The notes below the pieces were generated by a model. The model was not told the DNA's origin and did no database searches. It was given only the letters and a program-made list of their open reading frames with translations. Below, piece by piece: positions 24,163-35,949 of a DNA stretch of 64,000 nucleotides (its first letter is position 1; every line of letters begins with the position of its first letter). The position numbers and the translations under genes were made by a program. The stretch lies in assembly GCA_947683425.1 (NCBI GenBank), contig CANTUQ010000004.1, forward strand, positions 4,688,001 through 4,752,000. The letters run 5' to 3'. This DNA is from Excoecaria cochinchinensis. Its lineage: Eukaryota > Streptophyta > Magnoliopsida > Malpighiales > Euphorbiaceae.

Positions 24163-26251
24163 TGTAGACACCAGGTCTTGAGGCAGTCCAGGTCAGAGTT
24201 ACCCGATGAAGAGATCCACGTTGGTTTCCGGATAAATGGATGGAATTCGGAGGTTTTCGTCTTTCGGTTTCACAAGGATTAAAATCTTTTTCTTTATAGC
24301 GTGAGGTTTTGAAAGAGTTTGAGAAATTTTGGTTGAAATTAGAAGTTTTGCTCTACAGACGGGTTGACCGTCTGAGTAGAGACACCCGTCTCTACTTGGA
24401 GTGATCCCCGTCTCTACACATAGTAGGCCCGTCTGTAGCTAGGGACGGACACGTGTCTGAGTAGGGACGCCCGTCCCTAGTCTCGCACTACGGCCCGTCT
24501 ATAGCTAGGGACGGACACGTGTCTGAGTAGGGACGCCCATCCCTATCCCGCGTTTTGGCCCATTTGTACCCAGATTTCCACGTGTACCCTTAGTAGGGAC
24601 GCCCGTCAGTAGTTGTAGGGATGCCCGTCGGTAGTGGATCTGATCAGATATCGTCGGATTGGATAAAATTTAATCTAAAATCTTTCAAATGGGGATAGGA
24701 TTTGGGTTAAAAAATTGAATTTTAAAACTCCTTTTCAAATTCAAACTTTAAACTGATGCTTATCTGATTTTATCTCCTAAAAACTCTATAAATAGTGGAT
24801 TAAATTCAATTTTTAGGAGTTAGAAAATTTGACAAATTTTTGGAGAAAGAGTGAGCAAAATTTTGAGAGATTGGATTTTTTAGAAAAAGATTCTTGTGGG
24901 CAATTTACCAAAAAGATAAAAAATCCCTGTTTATTTTCAGAATTTGGTTTTGAGAAAAATTCTTCCAATTAATTGATCTACTCAAATTTTTCTTATGAAT
25001 TAAGCCAATTTGAGGTAGCGAAATTCATTTGTTTCCATCAATGCAGCTAATTCAAACACTCGATCGTTATTGAATTTTTAAGAAGGGAAAATACGATTCT
25101 CTTTCTTTGATCTATTCTTATTTGATCCTTGTGGAGCGTGTGGGGACCGAAATCATTCGACATTCACCCAAAAAGGTAAAATCCGAGGGTAAACATTCTG
25201 GATTGATATTTGTGTAATTTAACTGGACTCATCTTAATTTTTTTGAAACAATTTTTTTGTAAAGAATTGGAATTTTGAAAAGCTTTTAGTTTATTTTCTA
25301 CCTTTTTATCTTTTAGCCCATTCCTTTTAAAGTTTCTTATTATGTTATTTTTTCCTTATTTTATTCATGACTTTAACACTAACACGTTTGTTTTCATGAG
25401 TTATTCTTTTGACCATGTTGGAATTGGAGTTTGTAAACGATGATGATCGTGCCAATCTGAGGATTTCTATCCGAGTTCTTTCTTTACCCTTGCCTTTTAT
25501 TCATGTTATTATTAAGATCATTTCAATACCGTTAAAGTGAAAAGGGCCAAATATTTTATAGTAATTAATTTGGGGTTTTCTCGAAAGCTGTGGACCAATG
25601 TCCTATTTTTTAACCAACAAAATTGACACTTCTTAAAAAATTAGTTTGTAATAAATACGCATGGCAGGACCAACGTCCTCACTCCAATGAATATCCCGAT
25701 TTTTGTATGATTTACATATTGCTTTTATAATGGGGGTTGTATTCCGCCCCTAGTTTTATTGTAATTTGATTTGAGGATGTTTATTTTAATAATGCTTTAT
25801 TTATCGCCTTTGATGTGAACCTTAAATTAAATGTGAAAGTTGGTGAAACAATAAATTCAAAACTGAATTATAATATTAATCAAGGTACAAATAAATGAGA
25901 AGTCCCGAACTCACTCTGGTCTTTGGGGCTCAATGAGGCGAGAGGTCTAGGACTTCCAAGACACCTCTTGAGTCTCACCAAATGACTTAATTTTACAATC
26001 CTAGGCTCCAGGGGGTAGAGGATGAGGCCTCCAAGATCTCTCTGGCTAGCTCAAAACGGATATGTATGCGCCGTCTTAGGCTCACTGAGGCTAGACGACC
26101 CTTCCCAATGTTCTATTGGGGTGGCGACTCCAAGAAACCTCATTGTTGCCCGAAATAGACGCACTTGTAAATACATTACAAGCTTTATGAACCTCTCCTG
26201 ATCGCCTAAAAGCGGGCCTTCAGGAGGACATGAGGTTCGGCGCGTGTCACA
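24163..26251 (+). mobile_element. Solo LTR F' (same family as F LTR)
   Basis: Starts TGTAGACACC, ends GTGTCACA, and is flanked by a perfect gtgag duplication (24158-24162, 26252-26256). At 2089 bp it lacks the AAT microsatellite of the F LTRs. It is in plus orientation, opposite to F. A TATA-type ctctataaatag is at about 24784-24795, consistent with U3 before it and R/U5 after it. A short-repeat cassette is at 24353-24640. Confidence 0.88.
24353..24640. repeat. Repeat cassette of LTR F' (GGGACGCCCGTCCC dyads)
   Basis: Several copies of TAGGGACGCCCGTCCCTA-like dyads, with ACGGACACGTGTCTGAG containing a CACGTG G-box core, occur twice as a larger block (about 24440-24480 and 24500-24545). It lies upstream of the TATA box, in U3. 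Its position equals that of the GC-rich cassettes in the F LTRs although the sequence differs. Confidence 0.75.
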
Positions 26252-26331
26252 GTGAGTTTCTGTGTGTAACGATCATTCCTGACTGCATTAGCGGAGCTAA
26301 CCTAGTGGTCTGGAATGGGCGTTACAATTCA

Positions 26332-28658
26332 CATATGTCTATTTTATAATTTACATACCAACTCCGAAATAAATTTAATTTACAACAACCATATCTATAT
26401 ATATCTATTCAAATTTACTTCACCATTATATGGTGTACATGCCAAAATTTCAAAAAGGAAACAAAAGTAAAGAACTATGCATCCCCCTCAAAATCCTTCA
26501 CTCTCCTCTAGTGACTCAGATTTTGTAGTATATCCATTTCTAACTTTCTTCAAGCTTTTCAAACCTACGTGTGGAAAAAGACCACGTGCTAAGATATATG
26601 CTTAGTGGTGTTCAAGCAATTCCATTTTCCACATAATATAAAACATTCAATTATAACATGCATAATATTCACAAATTTCAAACACAACTGATTTTATTTA
26701 TTTCCAAGCATACAAGCCTTAAAATCAAAGTATGAAGTTTAAGCAATATAATTCCTTATATTTAATCACAATTTGCTATTTAATGTCTACTCAGTTTTAC
26801 AATTTAATTTATAGCTAATTAACCATTTATTATGTATTTGTTTGTTTTTCTGTATTGGCCTCGAGTAAAATCCAACGGAATTGTGTCGAGTCGGATAAGT
26901 GAGATCTCAATACGGGACCGAGTTCTCGGAACCATTCGGTCCATTTATATTTCTTTTATTATTAATATTACTATTAAATACACACACACATATACATATG
27001 TGGACAGAGCTCTTAGAGCTATTCAGTCCATGATTAAAATTTAACATCATACGCTGGAACAGAGCTCTCGGAGCCATTCAGTCTGCTTTCACTTATAATG
27101 ATGCAGTACTGCTAACCTCCCTAATTTGCATGCCAACCTTGTCACAATCTTCCAATTCCTATCAAGGTTTTACTAAGGGCAAATCTTAATTATTTTCGGT
27201 TTATGCACAATCACATATTATCATGTATTTTTTTTATGAAACCTAAAATTCATATTTCATATTTTCCTAACAAATAATTGTCAATTCACAGCTTTCTTTC
27301 ATCATGCTTTTTATACCTGTCTTAAATTTAGTTGAGCTATTAAAATTCCATAAATAAGCTATCCATGTAAATTCATTATAATTAGTTTTAACTATGTCAA
27401 ATTTAACTTAAATGTACAAAAACACTACTAATTCTTGATTCAATGACAACTTAACCAAAACTAATTCTAACATATACATAGTCATACCTTTCATTTAAAA
27501 GGTTAAATAAATTTAGGAAAATCCTTCTCAAGTATAACTATTCGACCATTTGAGCAACTTAGCTCAGTTAACAAAAATTTAGCATTTATTCATTTTATGA
27601 CCATTATGGAAAAATTTAAATTATAGGTCAAAAATTTTAATTAACCACATAAACTATTTATCTTAGCACCCAATTTTACAATTGTAGCATTAATTCTACA
27701 TAATTTTAACTCATACTCAAAACTCCAATCTACATAATGCATAAATTAAAGGAAAAATGAATTTGCTTGAACACTTAACTAATTTCTTGTCAGTTTCTTT
27801 AATTTTTCACTTCAAACCACCAATCCATCACCATTTTTGCTTTTCTATCTCCCTTATCCCCACTTCACCTTCTTTATCTTCGTAAATCCAATAAATTAAC
27901 ATGAACATTTCAATAAAAGTATGCATTATTTAGAATTAAAGCAATTTTAGGTAATTATTCACTCAAAATTTCAATTAACTCAAAAAATAATTAAACTCTT
28001 AAATTTTTCCCCAAATTCCAAAATCCCTAAATATGGACTTTCTCCCTTTTTTCCCTCAAATTTTTGCCATAATCCTTCAATAAAAGGAGTAATAAAGCTT
28101 ACCTTATAATTATGAAGGGAAAAACCAATGACAAGGTAGCAAAAATGGAGGAACCTAAAACAAGAAAGAAGAGAGCAACAACGGAGAGGAGAGCTGCTCC
28201 TAAGTGGGAGAGAGGAGGATGAAAGAAGGACACCGGAGTTGCTGAACTATTGTAGGTAGAGATGGTGGCACAATGGCGAAGGGAGGACGGCAGGAATGAA
28301 GTACGATTAGGTGACTGAAGAAGAGAAAGGAAAAGAAGAAAAAGAAAAAAGAAGAAGGGGAAAATGTGGAGATTGGTCTCCACAGTAACACATAGCCAAG
28401 AAGGAAAAACCCCTAAAACGACGAAATTTTGGGAGAAAATCCAATTTAGTCCATGAACAATTACAATTTTCTCCCTGATCTCTTACACCATCTCAATTAA
28501 ATCCAATTTTGGGTATAAATTAAAATTTTAATTATTTTTTTCCTCCTTCTATTATTAGCACTTATTCACTTTTATTTTATTTTATTGTTATTGTGTCATG
28601 TCTAAGGTCAGATTTGACTAACAAAACTATTCGGATAATTAAAGTTCAGGATGTTAAA
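26332..28658 (-). repeat. Element H 3' LTR, main piece
   Basis: On the minus strand it starts at 28658 next to a polypurine tract (28659-28672) and runs to 26332. The expected TGTTACA-type tip has one change (plus view gttaaa for gttaca). It contains a donor-like AAGGTAAGC (GT opposite 28101-28102), three copies of an agagctctcggagcc-like dyad with 'attcagtc' (26925, 27005, 27062), and the CTAAG...CTTAG hairpin with acceptor-like CGTAG|GT at 26561-26611. ORFs such as 28099-28383 are not genes. Confidence 0.8.
26561..26611 (-). promoter_or_regulatory. Conserved hairpin box with acceptor-like site, H LTR
   Basis: In plus view 'cctacgtg' precedes 'gctaagatatatgcttagtgg'. On the minus strand this is CCACTAAGC...GCTTAGC followed by CACGTAG|GTTTG (acceptor AG opposite 26565-26566). 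With the donor opposite 28101-28102 the intervening stretch is about 1.54 kb. Confidence 0.4.
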
Positions 28659-29807
28659 TTTCCTCCCCTTTAAAAAAAAATTGTCCTCGAAATTTTCCTT
28701 GATTGAACAACTTTAGATAAGACTTTCTCATGTTTTCCTCCAATTCCCATGTGGCTTCCTCAATCTTGTGTTTTCTGTATAGGACTTTTACTAATGGCAC
28801 CGACTTGCTTCTTAGTTGCTTTGTTTCTTTCGCTAGAATTTTCACTGGCTTCTCTTCATAAGTGAGATCTGGTTGTATTTTAATATCTTCTAGTGCTATG
28901 ATATGTGATGGGTTAGAACGATATCTTCTTAACATGGATACATGGAAAACATTATGAATCTTTTCCAAATCCCGTGGAAAATCTAATCTATAGGCTGCTG
29001 GTCCCACACATTCAATAATCTCCAAAGGACCAATAAACCTAGAATTTAATTTACCCTTCTTACCAAATCAAAGCACCTTCTTCCATGGTAAAACTTTCAA
29101 GAAAACCCTGTCACCAATAGCATACTCAATATCCTTTCTCTTTAAATTTGCATATGACTTTTGGCAATCAAAAGCAACCTTTAACCTTTCTTTAAAAAAT
29201 TTCACCTTATCGTCGATTTTCTTTATTAACTTCGGACCCAATACTTTCACTAAGCTCTATCTAGCATATTTACACTTCCTACCGTAGAGAGCCTTATATT
29301 GTGCCATCTGAATGGTAGATTGGTAGCTATTGTTGTATGCGAATTCTATCAATGGAAGGTGTTTATCCCAACTTCCTTCAAAATCGATCATGCAACTCCT
29401 AATCATATCTTCTAACACCTGATAAATTATATTCATATGATTATCATGGTTTCAAAATATTATATTCTTAATTGTAATTATTAATATTACTTGAATCACT
29501 CTTTCCAATTGTCCATCCGTTTGAGGATCAAAAGTTGTATTAAAATTCAATATTGTGCCCAGTGCCTCTTGTAATTTCCTCCAAAATCTTAAAGTGAATT
29601 TTGGATTTCGTTCGGATATAATGGAAGATGGGACTCCATACAGTCGCACTATTTCATTGATATACAATTCTGCTAACTTTGGAAGTTGGTAGTCGATTCT
29701 GTCAGATAAAAATTGAGCTGACTTGGTCAATCTATCCACTATCACCCATATGGCATTATGCTTCTTCCATGTCTGAGGTAAACTGACTGCAAAATCCATT
29801 GTGTTCC
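28659..29807 (-). pseudogene. pol: Element H pol: integrase core, C-terminal region and chromodomain
   Basis: Minus-strand reading continues from 62740: TMDFAVSLP, WVIVDRLTKSAQF, then ISERNPKF where the second catalytic Asp of integrase is expected (Glu here), then FDPQTDGQLERVIQ with the catalytic Glu kept. After frame breaks near 29260-29460 comes SYANLKRKDIEYAIGDRVFL, then 28654-29025 with HNVFHVSMLRRYRSNPSH, a chromodomain-like KQLRSKSVPLVKVLYRKHK and EEATWELEENM, ending at the polypurine tract. The order fits a chromovirus. At least two frame interruptions make it non-functional. The insertion point of element B at 29807 falls between Ile and Thr codons of the core. Confidence 0.82.
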
Positions 29808-31014
29808 TGTAAGGCCCCAAAGTATACCTTAGGAGGATTGAAGCATTTTATGCATGCTAATGTGTAAGTTGTAGTGCATTTGGGGCATGATCGGTATGGT
29901 TGAATTTGTTAGAGGGCACATGAGTAATTGTGTAATTTATGATTTATGCATCAAATCAAGGATTGAAATGAAGAAAGAAGTGGTAATTTATGCATGTGGA
30001 AGCAATAATTAAAAGTAAGGACTAAAGGAAAATTAACTAAGGACTTAAAGAATTGCAATAATGGGAGATTAACACCTTTAAAGTAAGATAAGAATGTATT
30101 TAAAGGAGTTGAAAATTCTGCCTTGTTGAACTCCTTTTGGACGACTATCTAGGACATAAATACCAAGTTTCATTTGTTATTTCCCATTTGGTTAAGTTTT
30201 AAAATTCTGATCTTTGGTTGGAGATTAATCGCGTGAGAAAGGGGAAGCTTGGCAAGGTAAGGAAGATATGGTTTTGAGCTTGTATAGACATCTTCTTCTT
30301 CTCTATTTCTTTTTGAATGTATTTATAAGCTTTATATAATGGATTGAGTATGATTTTTGGAGGGTTTTGTGCTGATAGCTGAGGATAAGGTGAGAGATAA
30401 AGGGACAGGCAAGGTTTAAGCAAGGAAATGGGAGATCAAGCTTCATCGAGAGGTATGAGAGTGTTTATTTGAATGTTTGTGTTATTGTTGTGCATGAGTT
30501 TGAGGGTTGAAAATGGTAATTTTGTGTAAACTATCAGCGAATGTGAATTAAGTCGTAAAGTGGCCATTAAGGAAGGAAAGTGTAGAGATGAGCTTGTAGG
30601 GTGAATTCTGGTGTAGGGCCCTTTTGACCTCTAGTGATTATTTTGCCTATAAATAGAGTTAGAGAGCTGTAATTGGGATTATTTTAATTTGATAATAAAC
30701 TCAAAATACAGACCTAAGTTTCATGTGAAGAGGATGGAGCCAGATTCCACCCTTAAGACTACTCATTTCTTAGTTATAATGCAGCGTTGGTGGCTGCCTT
30801 TTCAGCTAGAGCAGTCTGTAGTTTTTTATGGATATCTATTTCTATAGATGTCCAAATGATCTGATGTTAGTGCTTATGGGAAACTAAGACATATGGGAAC
30901 AAATGTCTAGAAGAAAGTATTGCATATAAATGTATCTAGCTAGGTGAAAAATCCAGTACAATTTTGGACCTAAAGTCTATCTGGAATCTGCCCTATGCTT
31001 TGTGTGGCAGAATG

Positions 31015-31054
31015 GGTTTACACAGCGGTAAGGAATTCCTCACCACCATGTAAA
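31015..31054. repeat. TTTACACxGCGG dyad in B 5' LTR
   Basis: An imperfect inverted repeat, GTTTACACAGCGGTAAGG facing CTCACCACCATGTAAAA, around a GAATTC centre. It is flanked by 'ctgtgtggcagaa' and 'attctgccacataaa', an outer inverted pair. A homologous module lies in the B 3' LTR (61454-61499) and in all three LTRs of element C. Confidence 0.75.
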
Positions 31055-31858
31055 AGCATTCTGCCACATAAAAACCCATTTTCGTCACCCCAAATGATGA
31101 GCAGGAATGTTGGACTGCCGTGTGACCTCAATTTTCAGAATAAATTGTACTTTTTCCTTCCCGAATCGAACCTGAACTTCACCGAAAGTTCCCGATACTT
31201 GTCCAATGCATGTATTTGGTTATGTAATGAATATATTAATGGTTTCCACTTAAAAACATAAGTGAATAAGGATAAAAGTAATAACAAATTAATGAAGTAT
31301 GAATGAATATTATCTCATACTTCCCAAGTAAAACTACAAGTAAGTTGACTTGTTGTATTCTTTACTCATTAACAACCGTCACTTGTTATAGTTAATTATT
31401 GCATGTTCTTCAAGCATATTCCATTGTTGGTGCTATGATATTATTTATTGATAAAAGTTTAAGAGAGAGCCTGAATTTCGCATAATAGTGGATAGATAGG
31501 CATGCCTATAAGGGTCAGTGTTCGCAGCTGCCTAGTGTTCGCACCGAGAGGTGCCTAGTGTTTGACACCTCTTGGTATCCTAGTGATTCAATACTTTTGT
31601 CTCCCAGTGCTTGATATTCCTCGTCAATATCTAGTGATTGTTCTCAGTTCCATTATTGATAAGTATTCAGGCGATTGAAGTGAAATATTGTATAATTGTG
31701 ACAAGTGATTATTGACCATTGCATAAATGACTTTGTGATCCTTGGAATTGCTAGTGTATGAGTGTATGATTTATAATGAATGTTATTGTGTGACATAGAT
31801 ATTGGCATATGATTTTATGATTATTGTGACTTCATAAGAAGTCTATTGCATTATTTTC

Positions 31859-31900
31859 TCCCCACTGGGACTTCGCTCAGCATGGGTTTTCTCATGTAGG
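31859..31900 (+). promoter_or_regulatory. Conserved hairpin box with acceptor-like site, B 5' LTR
   Basis: CCCCACTGGGACTTCGCTCAGCATGGG, then a T-rich stretch and TGTAG|GT (AG at 31898-31899). The B 3' LTR has the homologous box at 62293-62335 (CCCCACTAAGCC...GCTCAGCATGGG, then GTGTAAG, where the AG|G is altered). Confidence 0.45.
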
Positions 31901-32301
31901 TTCTTGAGTTTTTAGATGTGCCAGCATCGAGTCGTCATCTGGAGGCCACTAGGATTAAAGGTTGAAGTCTTTTTGTTTTTGATATATATATATATATATA
32001 TATATATAAATTTATTTTATAATGAACAGTATAGTGAACACATAAAGGATATTGTAATTGTGCAATGTAAGTATAATGTAAATATTTTAGAGATTCTATA
32101 TGTATATGTATGACTAAGTATATTCATCATTTAAGTAACCAAGAAATGTTAATAATAAAGGCGAAAAAATAAATAATAATAGTGCGGTTTATTAATTTGA
32201 TTAATGTGATATGGTTAAGATAATCTTATAAGATAATAATTTGAATGGTTTGTGTGTAGCACTCCTATATCCTCTAGGGGGTATCGGGGTGTTACAATTT
32301 G

Positions 32302-32313
32302 TGGTATCAGAGC
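32302..32313 (+). other. Primer-binding site of element B (initiator tRNA-Met)
   Basis: TGGTATCAGAGC, complementary to the 3' end of plant initiator tRNA-Met, lies five bases after the LTR end (atttg between). Confidence 0.9.
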
Positions 32314-32419
32314 ATAGGTTTAGGCTGTTCTGGACTATGAGATGTTAGAGAGTAGATTAATGTATGTGTGTGTTTATAGAGTATTGTGGCCTTATGCAAA
32401 TGTTGTTGTGCTTTGTAGG

Positions 32420-33607
32420 ATAGAGATAGAATCGGATCCTAATGAGGAAGTGAGTGAGACTGCTAGTGTAAACCGAGCATTTTTTAATCTGCCTGTACCT
32501 GAGCAACTAACCCCACTAGGAAATCCAAATCCTGCTCAGGATAACCCAGTGGTACAGCAAGGATTAATTCAGATGATAGATAGGTTGACTGCTCCAAAGG
32601 CTCCAACGGTCCTTATTAGGAATAGAGGAACAGAAGAGTTTAGTGGGAATTCGGTGGACAAATCGAATCTGGTTGGAAAAGACTGGGAGAATATTGCATA
32701 GGTTAATTGTCCACAAAATCAACAAGTAACCTATGCAGTGTCATTACTGCAAAGGTTAGCCTATAATTGGTGGAAGTTGGTGCTTCGAAATCCCCAACGA
32801 CCAGTTGAATTGACATGGGACTTTTTTGTCCAAGAGTTTAAGAAGAGGTATATCACTAAAGATTTTAGAGATAAATGGAAGGAGTTTGTAAGTTTGAAGC
32901 AAAGGAATATGACATTGGCAGAGTATGAAAAGGAATTTAGCCGACTAAGCAAGTATGTGCCTGATGCTTTACTAACTAAAGATGTTAGGTGCCAACAATT
33001 TGAGGATGGGTTTAATGAGAACATTAGAGGTCTTTTTGTGGCAATAACAACTATACAATCAGCGAACTACTATCAGTTGGTTTCGGCTACCTTGAAAATG
33101 TAAGAATCTGAATTGATAAAACAAAAGAAAAAGCAAAAGAGGAAAGTTCAAGATGGTGGAGTTCTTAGTGGCGAGAAAGCTCAAGAGACTCGGAGTAAAC
33201 AAGTTACTCAAGTTTTGGTTTAGAATTCCGTATTGATAGCTAGTATTGCACCACCATCTAGTAGAACCAGCACTATACCGAAGTGTGAGCATTGTCGGAA
33301 GTGACACCGAGGAGTGTGTAGGAAGCTCATAGGAGCTTGTTTCAAGTGTGGCATCATGGATCACATGTTATCTAATTGCCCTGAAATTCAAGAGAATTTG
33401 GCTTTGCAAGTAAGTGGAGGTGATTTTAAGGTGTCTAAAGCAGGTAGAAGTGGTAGAGGTAGAGGTAATCAAGCTCCATTCGAGAAGCCAGTAACTTCTG
33501 GTGGTCCAGCCCAAGTTTATGCTATGATTAGAGGAGAGAAAGATGACTCAAAAAGTTCACCTGTACGTTTTGTATACTATTTAAGTTTTTGTAAGGTTGT
33601 TATTTAA
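32420..33607 (+). pseudogene. gag: Element B gag, multiple stops
   Basis: One reading frame runs through 32342-33607 with in-frame stops at 32699, 33101, near 33220 and 33302. Content: an acidic N-terminus, QGLIQMIDRLTAPKAPTVLI, capsid-region motifs (LLQRLAYNWWKLV, LTWDFFVQEFKKRYI, MTLAEYEKEFSRLSKYVP), a basic region, and a CFKCGIMDHMLSNC zinc knuckle, then RGRGNQ. It is the same type as D gag (40681-42177). The probable true start near 32420 has lost its ATG. After the knuckle region pol is absent, so no protease, RT or integrase can be made. Confidence 0.8.
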
Positions 33608-33664
33608 AGATAGTGTCAGCATATGTTCAGTAACATGATGAATTTTGAGGTCAAAATTCTTTTA

Positions 33665-33676
33665 GCGGGAGAGAGT
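33665..33676 (+). other. Polypurine tract of element B
   Basis: GCGGGAGAGAGT lies directly before the 3' LTR start TGTAAGGCCCC and directly after the deletion scar that removed pol. Confidence 0.7.
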
Positions 33677-34620
33677 TGTAAGGCCCCAAAGTATACCCTA
33701 GGAGGATTGGAGCATTTTATGCATGCTAATGTGTAAGTTGTAGTGCATTTGAGCCCAAATTGTGCATTTGGCGTATAATCAATATTTTTGAAATTGTTAG
33801 AGGCACATGAGTGATTTTGTAATTTATGATTTATTCATTAAATCAAGGATTAAAATGAAGAAAGAAGTGGTAATTTATGCATGTGGAAGTAAGAATTAAA
33901 GGTAAGGACTAAAGGAAAATTAACCAATGACTTAAAGAATTGGACCAATAGGATATTAACAACTTTAAAGTAAGATAAGAATGTATTTAAAGAAGTTGTA
34001 AAATCTACCTTGTTGAACTCCTTTTAGCCGGCCATCTTAGGCCACAAATACCAAGTTTCATTTGTTATTTCCCATTTGGTGTTTTAAAATTCTGCTCTTA
34101 GGTTGGAGATTAATCACGTGAGAGAGGGGAAGCTTGGCAAGGTAAGGAAGATATGGTTTTGAGCTTGTATAGCCATCTTCTTCTTCTCTATTTCTTTTTG
34201 CATGTATTTGTAAGATTTTTGAGCTTGTATAGCCATCTTCTTCTTCTTTATTTCTTTTTTCATGTATTTGTAAGATTTTTGTAATGGGTTGAGTATGATT
34301 TTTGGATGGTTTTGTGTTGATAGCTAAGGATAAGGTAAGAGATAAAGGGAAAGGCAAGGTTTGAGCAAGGAAAAGGGAGATCAAGCTTCACAAGAGGTAT
34401 AGGAGTGTTTGTGAATGTGAATTAAGTGCTAAAGTAATCATTAAGGAAGGAAACTGTAGAGATGAGCTTGTAGGGTGAATTCTGGTGTAAGCCCCTTTTG
34501 ACCTCTAGTGATTGTTTTGCCTATAACTAGAGTTAGAGACCTCCAATTGGGATGATTTTAATTGGAGAATAAACTAGAAATACATACTTAAATTTCATAA
34601 GGAGATTCTGGAACCATTTC
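33677..34620 (+). repeat. Element B 3' LTR, first piece
   Basis: Matches the 5' LTR from TGTAAGGCCCC onward and stops at 34620, where array C was inserted (target copy atttc at 34616-34620). A 60-bp direct tandem duplication at 34161-34220 / 34221-34280 is absent from the 5' LTR (single copy near 30274-30335), so it arose after or at insertion. Confidence 0.85.
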
Positions 34621-34990
34621 TGTAACACCCCAACACCCCTCAGGAGGATATCGGGGCGCCACGCGAACTCTAATGCGTACATATACGTATACCAGCGGAA
34701 GCGATAGCAAAATACACATCCATACAAGATAAGAAAATCAAATAACACTTGGGCCCAACATGCATTTTACAAATATTATACATATTACAAAACTATTGTC
34801 ATTTTACTTTACATATTCGTTTTTGTACATAAATTACAATAAACATTTACATACAACGATTATACTGTTCTATTACATAATGATGTTACTCAAAACATCA
34901 AAAGCAAACTCTATCTTATACACAAGGATCAAAACAAAAACTCCTAGTGGCCATGATCTGCAGATGCAGTCAGACTGATCCAACCCTGCA

Positions 34991-35040
34991 AACCTACATA
35001 GAAACAAACATCCATGCTAAGCGATAATGCTTAGTGGGGA
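34991..35040 (-). promoter_or_regulatory. Conserved hairpin box with acceptor-like site, C left LTR
   Basis: On the minus strand CCCCACTAAGC-ATTATC-GCTTAGCATG, then TATGTAG|GTTTG (AG opposite 34994-34995). The same box is at about 48040-48080 and 51305-51355 in the other two C LTRs. With the donor at 36684 the intervening length is about 1.69 kb. Confidence 0.45.
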
Positions 35041-35812
35041 TGAAAATAAAGCAAAGGACTTCTACCGAAGTCGCACACATATCACATGCATCATTTATAA
35101 ACATGCTCAACACAGAATCAGTATTCACATAGTCTATACAATCTTGTGTTCACATGCATATAAGCTTATTCATTTACAGATTATTTTCACATGCATATAA
35201 ATTCGTATTCACATACAGGTCATATATACATAATCTCATATACCATAACAAAAGGCAGATATACAGAATGAAACTTATACATCAACTCTTATACACTTCA
35301 ACACATAAAATAAGAATAGCCTGAAATCCTTTAGTTGTGGATACGGGCGCTATATAAAAAGAAGACCGAAGTCTCAGAACATATACTATATCTGTATCTG
35401 TATGACCATCTCGGAGGTCGGCCGCTTTGCCCAAACGGGTGGTCGGTAGCAGCTGCGCGGTAACCCTTTATAAGCATGCTTATCTGTCCACTACTATGAC
35501 TCTTTAGGCTGAACATATAAACTCTTTACACTCTATCATATACATTCTATCTCTCAAACATTATAATATGATTCAAACATATAAAATCAATATCACAATC
35601 CAAATCATATTCAATAATTAAAAAGCATATAACATTTAATTCCATTCATAAACTCTTATATCATACCATCATTTACATGTAATTTAATTATAAAGACATT
35701 CACATACTAATTTAATAATGTTAGACAAAAGTTGGACAAGTAATAATAACTTCGGGTAAAGTTCGGGTTCGATTCGGGAGGTAAAAAGTACCATTTCGGG
35801 TGGAGGTTAAGG

Positions 35813-35949
35813 TCCCACGGTGGTAAGACATTCATTCCCACCATATAGGATGCTAAAAAATGGATAAAAATGGGATATAATCATTTTACACTGCGGTAAC
35901 GAATTCCATACCGCCGTGTAAACCTATTCTGCCTCACAATGTGAGGCAG
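35813..35949. repeat. Palindromic modules of the C left LTR
   Basis: Three dyads sit side by side: a CCCACGGTGGTAAG...CCCACC module (35813-35848), a TTTACAC-GCGGTAA...TACCGCCGTGTAAA module (35884-35922), and CTGCCTCACA-A-TGTGAGGCAG, a perfect 10-bp arm dyad (35929-35949). The set recurs in the middle LTR (48906-49040) and right LTR (about 52120-52254). The second module is shared with the element B LTR. Confidence 0.85.

Larger units (their letters stand above)
29808..32296 (+). repeat. Element B 5' LTR
   Basis: TGTAAGGCCCC to GGGGTGTTACA, 2489 bp. Visible: a donor-like GAGGTATGAG (GT at 30453-30454), a strong plant TATA box cctataaatagag at about 30649, a TTTACAC...GTGTAAA-type dyad at 31015-31054, a gataggcatgcctata box near 31493, three to four gtgcctagtg repeats at 31540-31620, the hairpin box at 31859-31900 and a (TA)n run at 31982-32008. 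The TATA box lies after the donor-like site, which weakens the intron idea for this family. Confidence 0.87.

Noticed and set aside
28099..28391. Ser/Phe/Leu-rich frames that look like signal peptides
   Set aside because: They lie within the H LTR on a pyrimidine-rich strand; no homologous frame is kept in other LTRs.
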